Shown here in pieces: positions 34,512-44,566 of a stretch of 64,000 bases of DNA. The first letter of the stretch is position 1. Every line of letters starts with the position of its first letter. The notes under the pieces are model-generated. The model saw nothing but the letters and a program-made list of their open reading frames with translations. It searched no databases and was not told the DNA's origin. Location: the NCBI GenBank assembly GCA_030142905.1, contig JASJOG010000101.1, positions 900,501 to 964,500 on the forward strand, in the 5' to 3' direction. Origin of the DNA: Heliopora coerulea (Eukaryota; Cnidaria; Anthozoa; Scleralcyonacea; Helioporidae). The translations under genes were made by a program, and so were the position numbers.

Positions 34512-37500
34512 ATGAATCAATTGCAAAGTCTTTGGTCTTCAGTGTTTTTCTTGGCTGCTATTTCAATACAATCCAAGGTAAGCCGACAAGAAAAGAGAAT
34601 CGAGTATCGGGCTGTTGATTTTAAACGGGTTAATTTAAAAGAAAACATACAAACGATTGAAACGACGACGAAAAAACTGTTTCGGAGAAACGAAATATCG
34701 GTAAAGAGAATTAAGTTTGGATGTATTTATACTTACGCGTGACAATAAGTTTTCATGTTGAGAACTGTTTAACCTGGTTCGCTTAATTGTGATCGTGTAG
34801 TCCGCTGCAAGAGCCAGTGATTAGCTATCACAAGACAGAAGAGATTGTGTCTTTGCAATAAAGAAAACAGTGACATGTTTGAGGAAGTTGATCGTCCAGG
34901 TGACTTCAGTGACTTCAACCAACAGTCTTTCTCAAGACTACATTAACCTGGACGATCAACTTCCTCAAACATGTCACGATTCTCCCAGGTTCAAACCATT
35001 TACTTTAAAGAAAACAGTACAGTAGCATGGAATTGGTTCTGTTTCTACATGTTTTATGACTACATAATACAGAAAACAATAAAGTATGATAGAAAACAAG
35101 CTCCTTGCAAAATCAGTCCGCAGTTTCAAGAATCCAGAATGCTAGCTTGGAAACACGAGTAGCACGACAATTTCAATCTACTGTTGACAGAAAACCTTTC
35201 TGCGGACGAATTTATTTTGTGCGTGGTTTGGCTTAAAACAGTATGAAATAAGATACCCCAACTTGCCTGGTACACAGCCAGAATTGATCGTCAATAGATT
35301 GTGTCAACAGATTAAGAAATGTGGTATTGTTCCGCAGATAATATCGCTGAAGTAGACCTTTAAGTCCTGGAATTTACTTCCGGACGATTAGTTTCAAAGT
35401 TGCGCTTACCAGTTCTGGCAAATGAGAGGTGCGTTAGCCCGAGTCAGCTCACTGTTAGAGGTTGGATTTTTAAAAGGTAGGTGTTTGGAATATGAGAACT
35501 GCTGAAAGAAAGGTATGCTGAAAACCAACGTGAATTGCTGTACATAAGTCATAAATAAAAAAACTCAGCGGTGATAAAAACGATGTACTACACGCACAAA
35601 TAATGACATATATTCAGTGAACACCAGGCAGAAATTTAAATTGCGGCTACAAATGTGATTGCACAGCCGATAATTTGAATAAAAGACATTGTCGATTGAT
35701 CCACGCAAGAAACCAGAGGAAAATATAGAAGAATTTAAAGATGAGGGTTATTACATGAGCTTTTACTAAAATATCCTCGACGATTACTAAAATAAAAAGT
35801 GAAAGACGTTGCTGGGGGAATTTGAGAACCAGAAATGGTTAGACGGCGGAGGCTTATAAGAGTGTTGTCAGGAGAGATGTGATTTAATATAGAGTTAATT
35901 GGAATCGGAAGGATTGAATGTTCATGTTTTTGGAAATACGCGAACGTTTGTTAATTTCCAAAATGAAACATTCCCTAAACCTCAACACTCCATCTTTTCC
36001 CCCGTCTTTACTTTAAATTACATTTTCACGTTGGCTATGTGGAAGTCAAGTAGCTTCATCAGGGCCTATAGGCTTGCTGTGGCAAGGTAGAAAACCTACA
36101 TTTCCATCGACTAGTACTTAATACCCTTTAGGCCCTGAAGAAACTACTTGGAACAGTAGAAGTAACAGAAGTAGTAGCAGTAGCAATAGCAGTAGTAGTA
36201 GCAGTAACGGTAGCGGTGGTTGTATTAATTTTATATGGTTTTCAGCATCATATTGCCCGGCTTTCTCGCTTCCAGATTGTTCAAGGCCAAGACAGATTTA
36301 AGATTTATTTGGACTACTACCAGGAGTTATCGAAAGATTATACAACAAAATGCATCAAGTTGTGTGTTACGTCCTCACCCACAGGAAAACCTCGTTGTAA
36401 TTTAAACACTACAACTGGTTATGCTACAGCGAGTTTTAGGCCTGGGAAGACACTATCTTATCCAAGACCAAATACTCTCTGGTATTCATTTTCAAAATGG
36501 GAGGTAAGTCTCGCAGCCGCCCAACTGCAGTCAACGATCAAATATTTTTTTCTTTTTTCTTACCTTGGAGATAAGTGGGGAAAGTTATCTCGTGTTGTAT
36601 ATCGTTTCAAGGCCAGACAAAGCTGACTTTTTTAATTAATTAATAACTTTATTTAACGAGGGTAAAACACTTTACAGTTAAAACTGATAAACTAGTGGCC
36701 CTCATTATACTATACATAAAATCTAAAAAATAAAATAACTAATGACTAAATATTAAAATAGAGTTGACTTAAGAAATAGAAAAATGGTCAAGTCCTATGT
36801 ATGATTCCTTAAGATAATTTACGTAGTTTTTCTTAAAAAGCTTAACATTCTGACTAGATGTAATATTGATAGGGAGCTTGTTTCACTCTTTCACTGCCGC
36901 GACTGCAAAAGTCCTTCCTCCCTCTGTTTCACGCGAGTATTTCGGGCATCTCAGGGTTAATCTTCCGTGCCTCGACTGTCTCGTAGAAATATCACTAACC
37001 AGCGTCAGTGTATTGGACAGATACTCAGGGCGTTGGCCATTAAGGCATTTCAACACTAGACACAACTTGTTTACATTAATTTCGTCATAAAATGGCAACC
37101 ATTCTAATTTCTTAAAAAGCTTAATTGAATTTGCGTCTCTTAACTTCAATTTTCTTGCTTTGCCACGCTTCGCTTCATCTTTCCTCATCTGACATTAACA
37201 CATCCTACCTAACCTCACTTCACCCTATATCACCTCTTCATACATGGGTCCTATGGATATATACACAAAAAAATGTGATGATGTGGGTATAAAAATAAAT
37301 ATGACAAGGAAAAGCAACAAATTGCCAACAATAGGATAGGTAATTAGCGGCAGAGTTATTTATGCAACAGGATGGGGTATTGTCTCGGTAGCGGCCATGA
37401 CATTGTTATCGGCTTCTTTGATGGAGGCAGTGTACCATGATTCTAGTTACCTATCCTATTGTTGACGTAATATTTCAAACACGAATTGGTGTTCTTCCTC

Positions 37501-39752
37501 CGATTTCTAGATACCGACCAGATATAACCAATATTTAAAGTCTATTTAAAGTGCCTATGTCATGATTGGGGAATCCACATACTTGGGATATTTAGACCCT
37601 CCTGAGAAAATTTGTAATATATCTTCTCAGGCAAAAATTTCATCTTCATGGACTTTTTTACTGTTAAAGTTGGATATTTTGGCCTCTGACCACGTGACAA
37701 AAAACCTGGAACTAGTTGCGGGAAGTGAAGTCAATTCAGGGAGACGCTTAAGACTGTTTCAAGACATTTACATAAGGAATACAAGCCAAACTGAAGAATC
37801 TGTCGGTTTTTTCCACGGCATTATTGTTCGGATTCGGTTGAGAGTCGATCGTCGTATAATTCACAATGTCCGGTAACTCCTCCAACCCAAATGACAGCCA
37901 CAATTACTCAGATATGAACTTTATTCGTGGATACGTGATGGAGGTCGAAGACGACGCAAACATGTCTTCCACAGACGCTTTCATAAATGAGCATGAATGA
38001 TTTTTCAAGCCTTATCAAGACAAGCCAGTGGCCAATGTAGATTGGATTGCGAAGTATAATGAGCAAAGATGACCTGAAGAAGATAAATTGCAAATGCTAC
38101 AAATTCGCTTAGAAGGACGCGTTAAGGTGGAAAGTAGGGTAAGTTTAACAGCGTGTGTATATAATTGTTTATTATTGTTTACTGACTGTTGGAGTGTTTT
38201 CAAAATCTGTATCGTGTGTATGTATTTATGGGTTTAATTTGGTCTTTCGCTAACAGATTTAAGTGCGTTAATTGCAGCGCACAACTGCTTCAGAATGCAA
38301 AGAAGGTCAGTGTTGCGTGGAGGTCGATGCTTGTGTTGAGACAATTGACAGCGATCAAGTTCTCTTCGAGGTCGAATCTGTATCAACAAGCTATGTCACA
38401 TTGACAAACCAACTGTTACTCCGTGTTTGTTGCTATTAAACAGAATCGACCTCGAAGAGAACTTGATCGCTGTCAATTGTCTCAACACAAGCATCGACCT
38501 CCACGCAACACTGACCTTCTTTGCATTCTGAAGCAGTTGTGCGCTGCAATTAACGCACTTAAATCTGTTAGCGAAAGACCAAATTAAACCCATAAATACA
38601 TACACACGATACAGATTTTGAAAACACTCCAACAGTCAGTAAACAATAATAAACAATTATATACACACGCTGTTAAACTTACCCTACTTTCCACCTTAAC
38701 GCGTCCTTCTAAGCGAATTTGTAGCATTTGCAATTTATCTTCTTCAGGTCATCTTTGCTCATTATACTTCGCAATCCAATCTACATTGGCCACTGGCTTG
38801 TCTTGATAAGGCTTGAAAAATCATTCATGCTCATTTATGAAAGCGTCTGTGGAAGACATGTTTGCGTCGTCTTCGACCTCCATCACGTATCCACGAATAA
38901 AGTTCATATCTGAGTAATTGTGGCTGTCATTTGGGTTGGAGGAGTTACCGGACATTGTGAATTATACGACGATCGACTCTCAACCAAATCCGAACAATAA
39001 TGCCGTGGAAAAAAACGACAGATTCTGCAGTTTGGCTTGTATTCCTTGTATTCCTTATAGCCAGTATTTTACGCGAAAAGCCAGCCGAAAGTTGGAAAAA
39101 TTCAGCCGTAATAAAAACCTTGACCAGCCGACAACTTCAAAAAATATAAGAGAAAGCAAATTCCGAAAACGAAGGCCATCTTTCAACTTAAGATTTAAGT
39201 TAACAAAAGATGAAAACTGTGAAATGGTGATATTTCGATTTTATTGCAAAATCATCTTCAGACCACTTTTCCCATGTATATATAAACCTTAGGTTCTCTT
39301 ATGTTAGTTCACTTGGTCTGAAAATGATTTTGCAATAAAATCGAAATATCACCATTTCACAGTTTTCGTCTTTTGTTAACTTAAATCTTAAGTTGAAAGA
39401 TGGCCTTCGTTTTCGGAATTTGCTTTCTCTTATATTCAGCCGTAATCTTCCTCCAATTTCTAAATACTGATTAATTATGTATTTCTTTTGTTTTTGCTTT
39501 ATCAATTATTAATGAGTTTGAGAAACTTGGTTGCTTTTCCTTGTCATATTTATTTTTATACCCACGTCATCACATTTTTTTGTCTATATGTATGTATAAC
39601 TGCAGACGGAACCGTTTCGGCCTATTGGGCCTCATCAGTGCAGTGCTGACGAGCAGGATGGAGAAGCCTACATTATATAGGCAACTCAAATGTTCCACGC
39701 TTGTGGTACATCTAAGCCATGCCAGAGCGCTCTAACTATATATATATACATA

Positions 39753-39806
<54 letters not shown>

Positions 39807-42800
39807 ACCCATGTATCCTCTTCTTTGATCTTCTCTTGTTGAAGACTGTAGTCAGACAGTCGAAAGCTCGAAATATAAACTATTTTCTGGTCAGAGAACG
39901 TCTACCTTGTCTTCAAGTTACGTATAAGCCTGACCGCGCTTCATCTATTTTTCGTAATAATATTGTAATAACTCACGTGCGTACTTTAATTTCTTCCACA
40001 CACGTATTCCTAGCTTTCACGCAATACATAATTCAAATATGCTGGTAGCATCTTTCAAATGAATTCATTTTAGTAAAACTCCGTTTATAAGTGGTTTTGA
40101 TAAACGGATAACGTATTCATGTTTTACCAGGATTTCACAGAAGTTAGTGTTACAGTGTGGCGCCTTCCTCCGGGTAAGACATGTGCGCATTCTAACCCAA
40201 CAAATACAACTTTTCACGGTACTGGCCACAATTGGATCGCACAAGGTTTGGGAATCAAACAGCTTATCATAGAGGACCACAGTACAAAATGGAGACTCTC
40301 CCTTGAAACTCATATTAAATGCAGCACAACAAGCCTGTGCATACCTCCATGTGTCCCTCGCGACGATAGCAAGGGCCATTACACATGTGACGGTTACGAA
40401 AAAAAGTGTCTTCCTAACTGGTATGCAAGAAACTGTCTTAAAAGGTGCGTCCCTCAAAATGGTCCACTTGGCCATTACACTTGTTCCAATATCGGGGAAA
40501 AGCAGTGTCTAACGGACTGGTACGGCGATGATTGTAATTGTGATAAAAAAGCGAAAACATATAGCTGTACAGAAAGCGGAAAGAAAACTTGTTTCAATGA
40601 CTGGTTTGGCGAAAACTGCTCTAAATTTTGCAATCAAAGTGCACAAAACTACAACTGTAGTGAAAACGGTGATAAAATCTGTTTACCGAACTGGTTTGAC
40701 AAAAATTGTTCCACATTCTGTAGCGTCACCGCAGAAACATACAATTGTAGTAGAAGTGGAGGAAAAACCTGCTTGGAGAATTGGTTTGGTACGAATTGCA
40801 CTATCTTCTGCAATACTAGCGCACAAAATTATAACTGCAGTGAAAATGGTGAACAAATTTGTTTGGATAACTGGTATGACAAACATTGCTCTACATTTTG
40901 CAATAGTAGTTCAGAAAACTATTATTGCAACGACAAGGGAGAGGTCGTCTGTTTACCAAACTGGTTTAATAAAAATTGCTCGAAGTTTTGTGATAGAAAC
41001 GCCTCAAATTATAACTGTACCAGCAGTGGAGATAGAATCTGTTTATTAAACTGGTTCGGAGAAACTTGCGACAGATTTTGTAATACAAGTGCAAAGAATT
41101 ACAAGTGCCGAAACAATGGAGAAAGAGAGTGCCTGCCGAACTGGTATGGCGAAAAGTGCTCAGACTTCTGCAATAACAATGCCACAGTGTATAGATGCAA
41201 TGAACATGGAGAAAGAGTTTGTTTACGTAACTGGTACGGTAAAAACTGCAGTAAATTTTGTGACAACAGTACTAGAAGGTACAAATGCAATCTAAACGGT
41301 AACAGGATTTGTTTGCCTCATTGGTATGGTAATAAATGCGATATTCACTGCAATGGATTGGGAGCACTTCGCGACCTGTATCTGTGCCAGGTTAAAGAAG
41401 GGCCTAAGGCAAGTTGTCCAACGAATTGGGAGACAAGAACGTGCTCTTCGTCTTGCATAAGAAGTGAAGGCGAGTATCTGGAGTCTTTATTGATGCGGTG
41501 CAATTCCAAACCTGTTACGACACGACTATGCTCGAAAAACACAACAGATATAAAGGGTTGCAACCTAAAGACTCCAGGTAAGTTTTATTATCGCTACATG
41601 TATAGGTCGAAGAACGGGAAAATGGTTGAAAGAAAGGATGCGGAAGAAGGATGAACATAAACAAATTAGGATTACGAACAAGTAAAGGATTAAGGGAACC
41701 AGCAGCAGACAAAATAGAAAAATGAAAAAAAAAAACAGATAGAGAAATAGGAAGAAAGAGAGAAAAGAAGAAAGGAAAAAGGAAAGAAAGAAAGAAAGAG
41801 ATAAAGAAAGAGAGAAAGAAAGAAAAGGAAGGAAAGAAAGGAAGAAAACGTTTCTAACCTTCCAATCATATTAATTATCGAAATTATTCGTCTAAAGAAT
41901 TATCCTAAGTTGAAACTCTTTTGGAAACCGTATTTTTCACTAGAACAGGGGAAGGAATTGGATTCCGCTAAAAATGTGACCAACACCGTAGTAATTGGAT
42001 GGATGGTTGGAGTAATGTCATTGATCATGATCGTCATCATAATTGTCGCGATTTACATCAGGTAACTGACTTACTGCAAGCATGTAACACATTGAACATG
42101 GATTTCTACTAAGACATTTAGTTGGGATACTCCTTAACTGGATACAATGAATAATGTTTACCAGTCAGTTGATCAACATCATTAATTTAATCTCCAGTCT
42201 CAAGAAAACTTCACGGGTCAGTAGCCAACCACCTCACACGTCAGCAAATAGAGAATTTGTTGAGAAGACAATGTTGAACAAACAGGCAAGGTAAGAGATT
42301 TGTACTTTGTTGGCAAACTTTTGGACGTCTCTCATACGTCGTCCCTCCGTAACCTTCAACTTGCTTAAAACGTGGTTTATCGATTCTTCCCTGACCATGG
42401 CGTCCCTTTCGAGCATTGCGCTCTGGACAACGTCAGACGGTCTCACCAGTAAATGGGTAACCAACCTTCAGGACCGAGATAAACCAGCTTTTCAAAAACT
42501 CAATCATTTGAGGAAAATACCAAGGAGAATCATAACCGTGCCGTGTCTTTAAATGTAATAAAAACACCCTTACTTTTCTCCTCCACTTTTTGCGGCATAG
42601 AAAACTTGAATTTTCAAACTTTCTTCACGAATTAGTACTCGAAATATGCCGAAAAAATTTGCAAGGGTAGAACAGCTGCCCTCGGTCCCCACACCTCTGC
42701 GTTAATGTTGTACATAACTCGGTACGTGACTAGCAGTATGCTTTGCATTTTATTTTTTTTGTTTTTTTTCAAGAAATTATCTTCTTGAAGACGAACAGCT

Positions 42801-42843
42801 TGGCAACGACAACATGGCATCGAAAGAGGAAAGTGTAGTGTAG
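34512..42843 (+). CDS. Gene C: type I membrane protein, MNNL-like domain plus 11 tandem DSL units
   Basis: Exons 34512-34577, 36276-36503, 40131-41577, 41944-42061, 42198-42290 and 42774-42843, phases 0,0,1,2,2. They total 2022 nt, giving 673 aa without a stop. The signal peptide is LWSSVFFLAAISIQS. The MNNL-like region, two long-spacing DSL modules and units 3-10 are about 98% identical to gene B. Unit 11 and the membrane-proximal part (DLYLCQVKEG) then differ sharply. The transmembrane helix is VGVMSLIMIVIIIVAIYI. The tail is short, lacks the YEN motif of A and B, and ends EESVV, a class I PDZ-ligand form also typical of Delta C-termini. Intron 2 holds a retrotransposon fragment and a 2.3-kb nest of palindromic elements, yet the splice sites are intact. 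Function unknown; inferred surface recognition or signalling. Confidence 0.85.
34869..34978. repeat. Small fold-back in gene C intron 1
   Basis: GTGACATGTTTGAGGAAGTT...GATCGTCCAGG is mirrored by CCTGGACGATC...AACTTCCTCAAACATGTCAC, with arms of about 30 bp and a loop of about 45 bp. Confidence 0.75.
36155..36216. repeat. AGTAGC trinucleotide microsatellite before gene C exon 2
   Basis: AGAAGTAGTAGCAGTAGCAA-type repeats end about 60 bp before the exon 2 acceptor, matching the position of the tract in gene B. Confidence 0.75.
36630..37200 (-). mobile_element. Truncated non-LTR retrotransposon 3' end, antisense in gene C intron 2
   Basis: The minus strand at 37188-36883 reads KLRDANSIKLFKKLEWLPFY, WLPFYDEINVNK and GRLTLRCPKY, typical of the C-terminal end of CR1/L2-type reverse transcriptase proteins. 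After VAAVKE a TGA replaces an expected tryptophan codon; the frame then continues with NKLPINITSS. The 3' UTR ends in TTAATTAATTAA-type repeats at 36630-36650. It is 5'-truncated and non-functional. Confidence 0.75.
37326..37464. mobile_element. Short MITE with perfect 18-bp inverted ends
   Basis: Starts CAACAATAGGATAGGTAA and ends TTACCTATCCTATTGTTG, an exact inverted repeat. Total 139 bp, non-coding, part of the nest in gene C intron 2. Confidence 0.85.
37772..39058. repeat. Large near-perfect palindrome, about 610-bp arms
   Basis: Arms 37772-38380 and 38441-39058 are reverse complements with few mismatches, around a spacer of about 60 bp. The same 60-plus-residue frame reads forward from 38189 and backward from 38632. 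The arms include gene-like sequence, treated separately. Confidence 0.9.
37866..38340 (+). pseudogene. Gene fragment in the palindrome arm, possible P2X7-like domain remnant
   Basis: From ATG 37866 an open frame (MSGNSSNPNDSHNYSDMNFI...) stops at TGA 37998-38000. It resumes in the same frame (FFKPYQDKPVANVDWIAKYN), meets another TGA near 38070, and ends at a donor-like AGG/GTAAGT at about 38138. Further on, 38291-38340 reads SECKEGQCCVEVDACVE. That Cys-Cys motif is reminiscent of the P2X7-type intracellular zinc-binding domain often seen in cnidarian repeat-associated genes. Both stops fall where TGG is plausible. A mirror copy lies in the other arm on the minus strand. Assignment tentative. 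Confidence 0.35.
39143..39435. mobile_element. Fold-back insertion flanked by repeated ATTCAGCCGTAAT
   Basis: Arms 39143-39265 and 39314-39435 are near-perfect reverse complements (ATATAAGAGAAAG... / ...CTTTCTCTTATAT). The 13-mer ATTCAGCCGTAAT occurs at 39100-39112 and again at 39434-39446. This is consistent with insertion and duplication of host sequence inside the older repeat. Confidence 0.75.
39599..39738. repeat. Dispersed repeat adjoining an AT microsatellite, copy 2
   Basis: Near-identical to 13344-13484. It is followed directly by a TA microsatellite of about 65 bp (39739-39804). Confidence 0.75.
40131..41577 (+). repeat. Gene C exon 3: DSL-array exon (11 units)
   Basis: Same plan as in gene B but two units shorter. 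The last unit (YKCNLNGNRICLPHWYGNKC) has no close counterpart in B. Identity with B ends near 41247, within the linker after unit 10. Confidence 0.85.
41625..41860. repeat. Polypurine GAAA-rich tract in gene C intron 3
   Basis: Purine-rich plus strand with GAAAGAAAGAAAGAG runs, ending about 85 bp before the transmembrane exon. Positional counterpart of the tracts in genes A and B. Confidence 0.75.
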
Positions 42844-44566
42844 GCAGTTATTCAAATTAGTGGTTAGACCTGGTGATAAAGATAAAAACTCTGTTACCGA
42901 AACTGGTAAAGTTGGATTTGGACCGGGAACCAAATGTGTCGCGCACAAACGTTTGTCAGCGCCATTCATAAATGCTGACTTCCACCAGAAATTCAGCTTG
43001 ATACCAACACCATGATCTACACACTAATTGGATAGATGCCACAATCCACAGTTATATACGTATATTCTTAATTTCTTTTCGTTCTTTCATCCTTTATTCA
43101 ATTCTATCCAGTTTTATCCTTTGCTCCAAGCTATCTCCTTTCTTGAATGGCATTCAAAAGAACGAAATAGAAGTTGAGGTTATGCGTTTAACGTGATTCC
43201 TTGAGGAATTTACACATTTGGTCAACTCCGGCACAAACTGTACGGGAAATTTTGCTTGCCAGCGGAAGTCAGAGACAATTTCATTGTCTGCAGCTTTATT
43301 TGTCTGTGACAACGTCGTCGTTCAGTCGGAATCAAACCGCAGAATGCCGATTACGCGACTGGGTTTTGCGATTAGTCCGTTAATGAGAAAGTCCAATGGA
43401 AACACTTTCCCTGTGGTGACCTGAGTATTGCTGATGGCTGGTGAAACATGTAGGTCGACGGCACTTAAACAGAAATTAAGGTTTGATGGAAACCAGCCCT
43501 AACTCTTATAGCGGCGTTCTTGAGGTTATACACTATCTAAAATATAGAAAACAAGCTTCTCGACGTTTCGAGCGCAGGCCCTTCGTCCGGAGATTAGTAG
43601 CTACTAATCTCCGTACGAAGGGCCTTCGCTCGAAACGTCGAGAAGCTTGTTTTCTGTATTTTAGATAGTGTATAACCTCAAGAACGCCGCTGTTTTATCG
43701 AAGCTATCTACACTGGACCTCTGCGCCTTGGAATTAAATCTTATAGTTCCAAATCCTTTCTATTAATTCCACTTTGGCTAACAACCAACAATTTCACTCG
43801 TTAAAGGGAAATGTCTCGGACAGGAAAAAAGTTAATATTTATTGATGTATTGTAAGTCTATGCCAATGTTCATGTCAAATTTCCTTGTGACTAGGTTAGA
43901 AATTGCTCTTGACTTGCTTGGTGATGTGCAGATGTAACTCGGAGCTAGTGGCAGTCAGTGATCAGTGGTAGACTAATGCACGCTTGGCGAGTCTTTTTTT
44001 AAGTGTTATAAGCTGCTGTGCGCCATTTAGCTTGGGAACAGTCAATTTCTATATTCCCATGTGTTGTTAGTTGTTAAAACTGATCAATTTTTAAGTTTCC
44101 TATTCTATTACGGGAAGCCAGAGCGCTTGGGGGAAGCTTTCATACCATCTCGTTGACAAAACCCGTAAAAAAATACAGGTAATACGAACGATTTCGAGTT
44201 CAATTTTAGCTAATTTGCGCACGTGTGTTTTTAAAGATCCTAAAATTGTGTAAACCTGAAAGGGAAACACAGTTGGGGCTACTGGAAAAAAACATGCGGG
44301 CTCCAACGAATCCCACCTTGCCTTAATGCCATTAATTCCTAAATAGAAATTTAACTAGGATGTTAAACCTTTTTTGAGTTTTCCATATTGAACATCGCAT
44401 CAAAACCGAGCTGAACTAACAGACCGTCAAAGGAAAGGCACAACATCTATTTGTTTGTATAAGAGATAAATAGGGCTCTCAAAAAAAAAAAATATATATA
44501 TATATATGTATACATATATATATGTATATTAAAACTACAACAAAAAAATGGGCGCGGGAATACCGC
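42844..44566. other. Region between gene C and SNX16 (convergent 3' ends)
   Basis: Contains the perfect-centre palindrome at 43511-43690 and a TA-rich microsatellite at about 44487-44530. An open frame at 43218-43424 (TNCTGNFACQRKSETISL...) has two cysteines and looks protein-like but matches nothing I recognise. Confidence 0.45.
43511..43690. repeat. Perfect-centre fold-back element
   Basis: A symmetrical 180-bp palindrome about GATTAGTAG/CTACTAATC, centre 43600/43601. The arms include CGACGTTTCGAGCG and GCGGCGTTCTTGAGGTTATA. A fragment of the same family lies at about 68-91. Confidence 0.9.

Larger units (their letters stand above)
37261..39587. mobile_element. Composite nest of inverted-repeat elements in gene C intron 2
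   Basis: The outer ends are inverted repeats of about 58 bp (AATGTGATGATGTGGGTATA at left; TATACCCACGTCATCACATT at right). Inside lie a 139-bp MITE (37326-37464), pieces of the repeat also found at 7505-7815, a 1.29-kb palindrome (37772-39058) and a further fold-back (39143-39435). The order implies successive insertions into one another. Confidence 0.7.
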
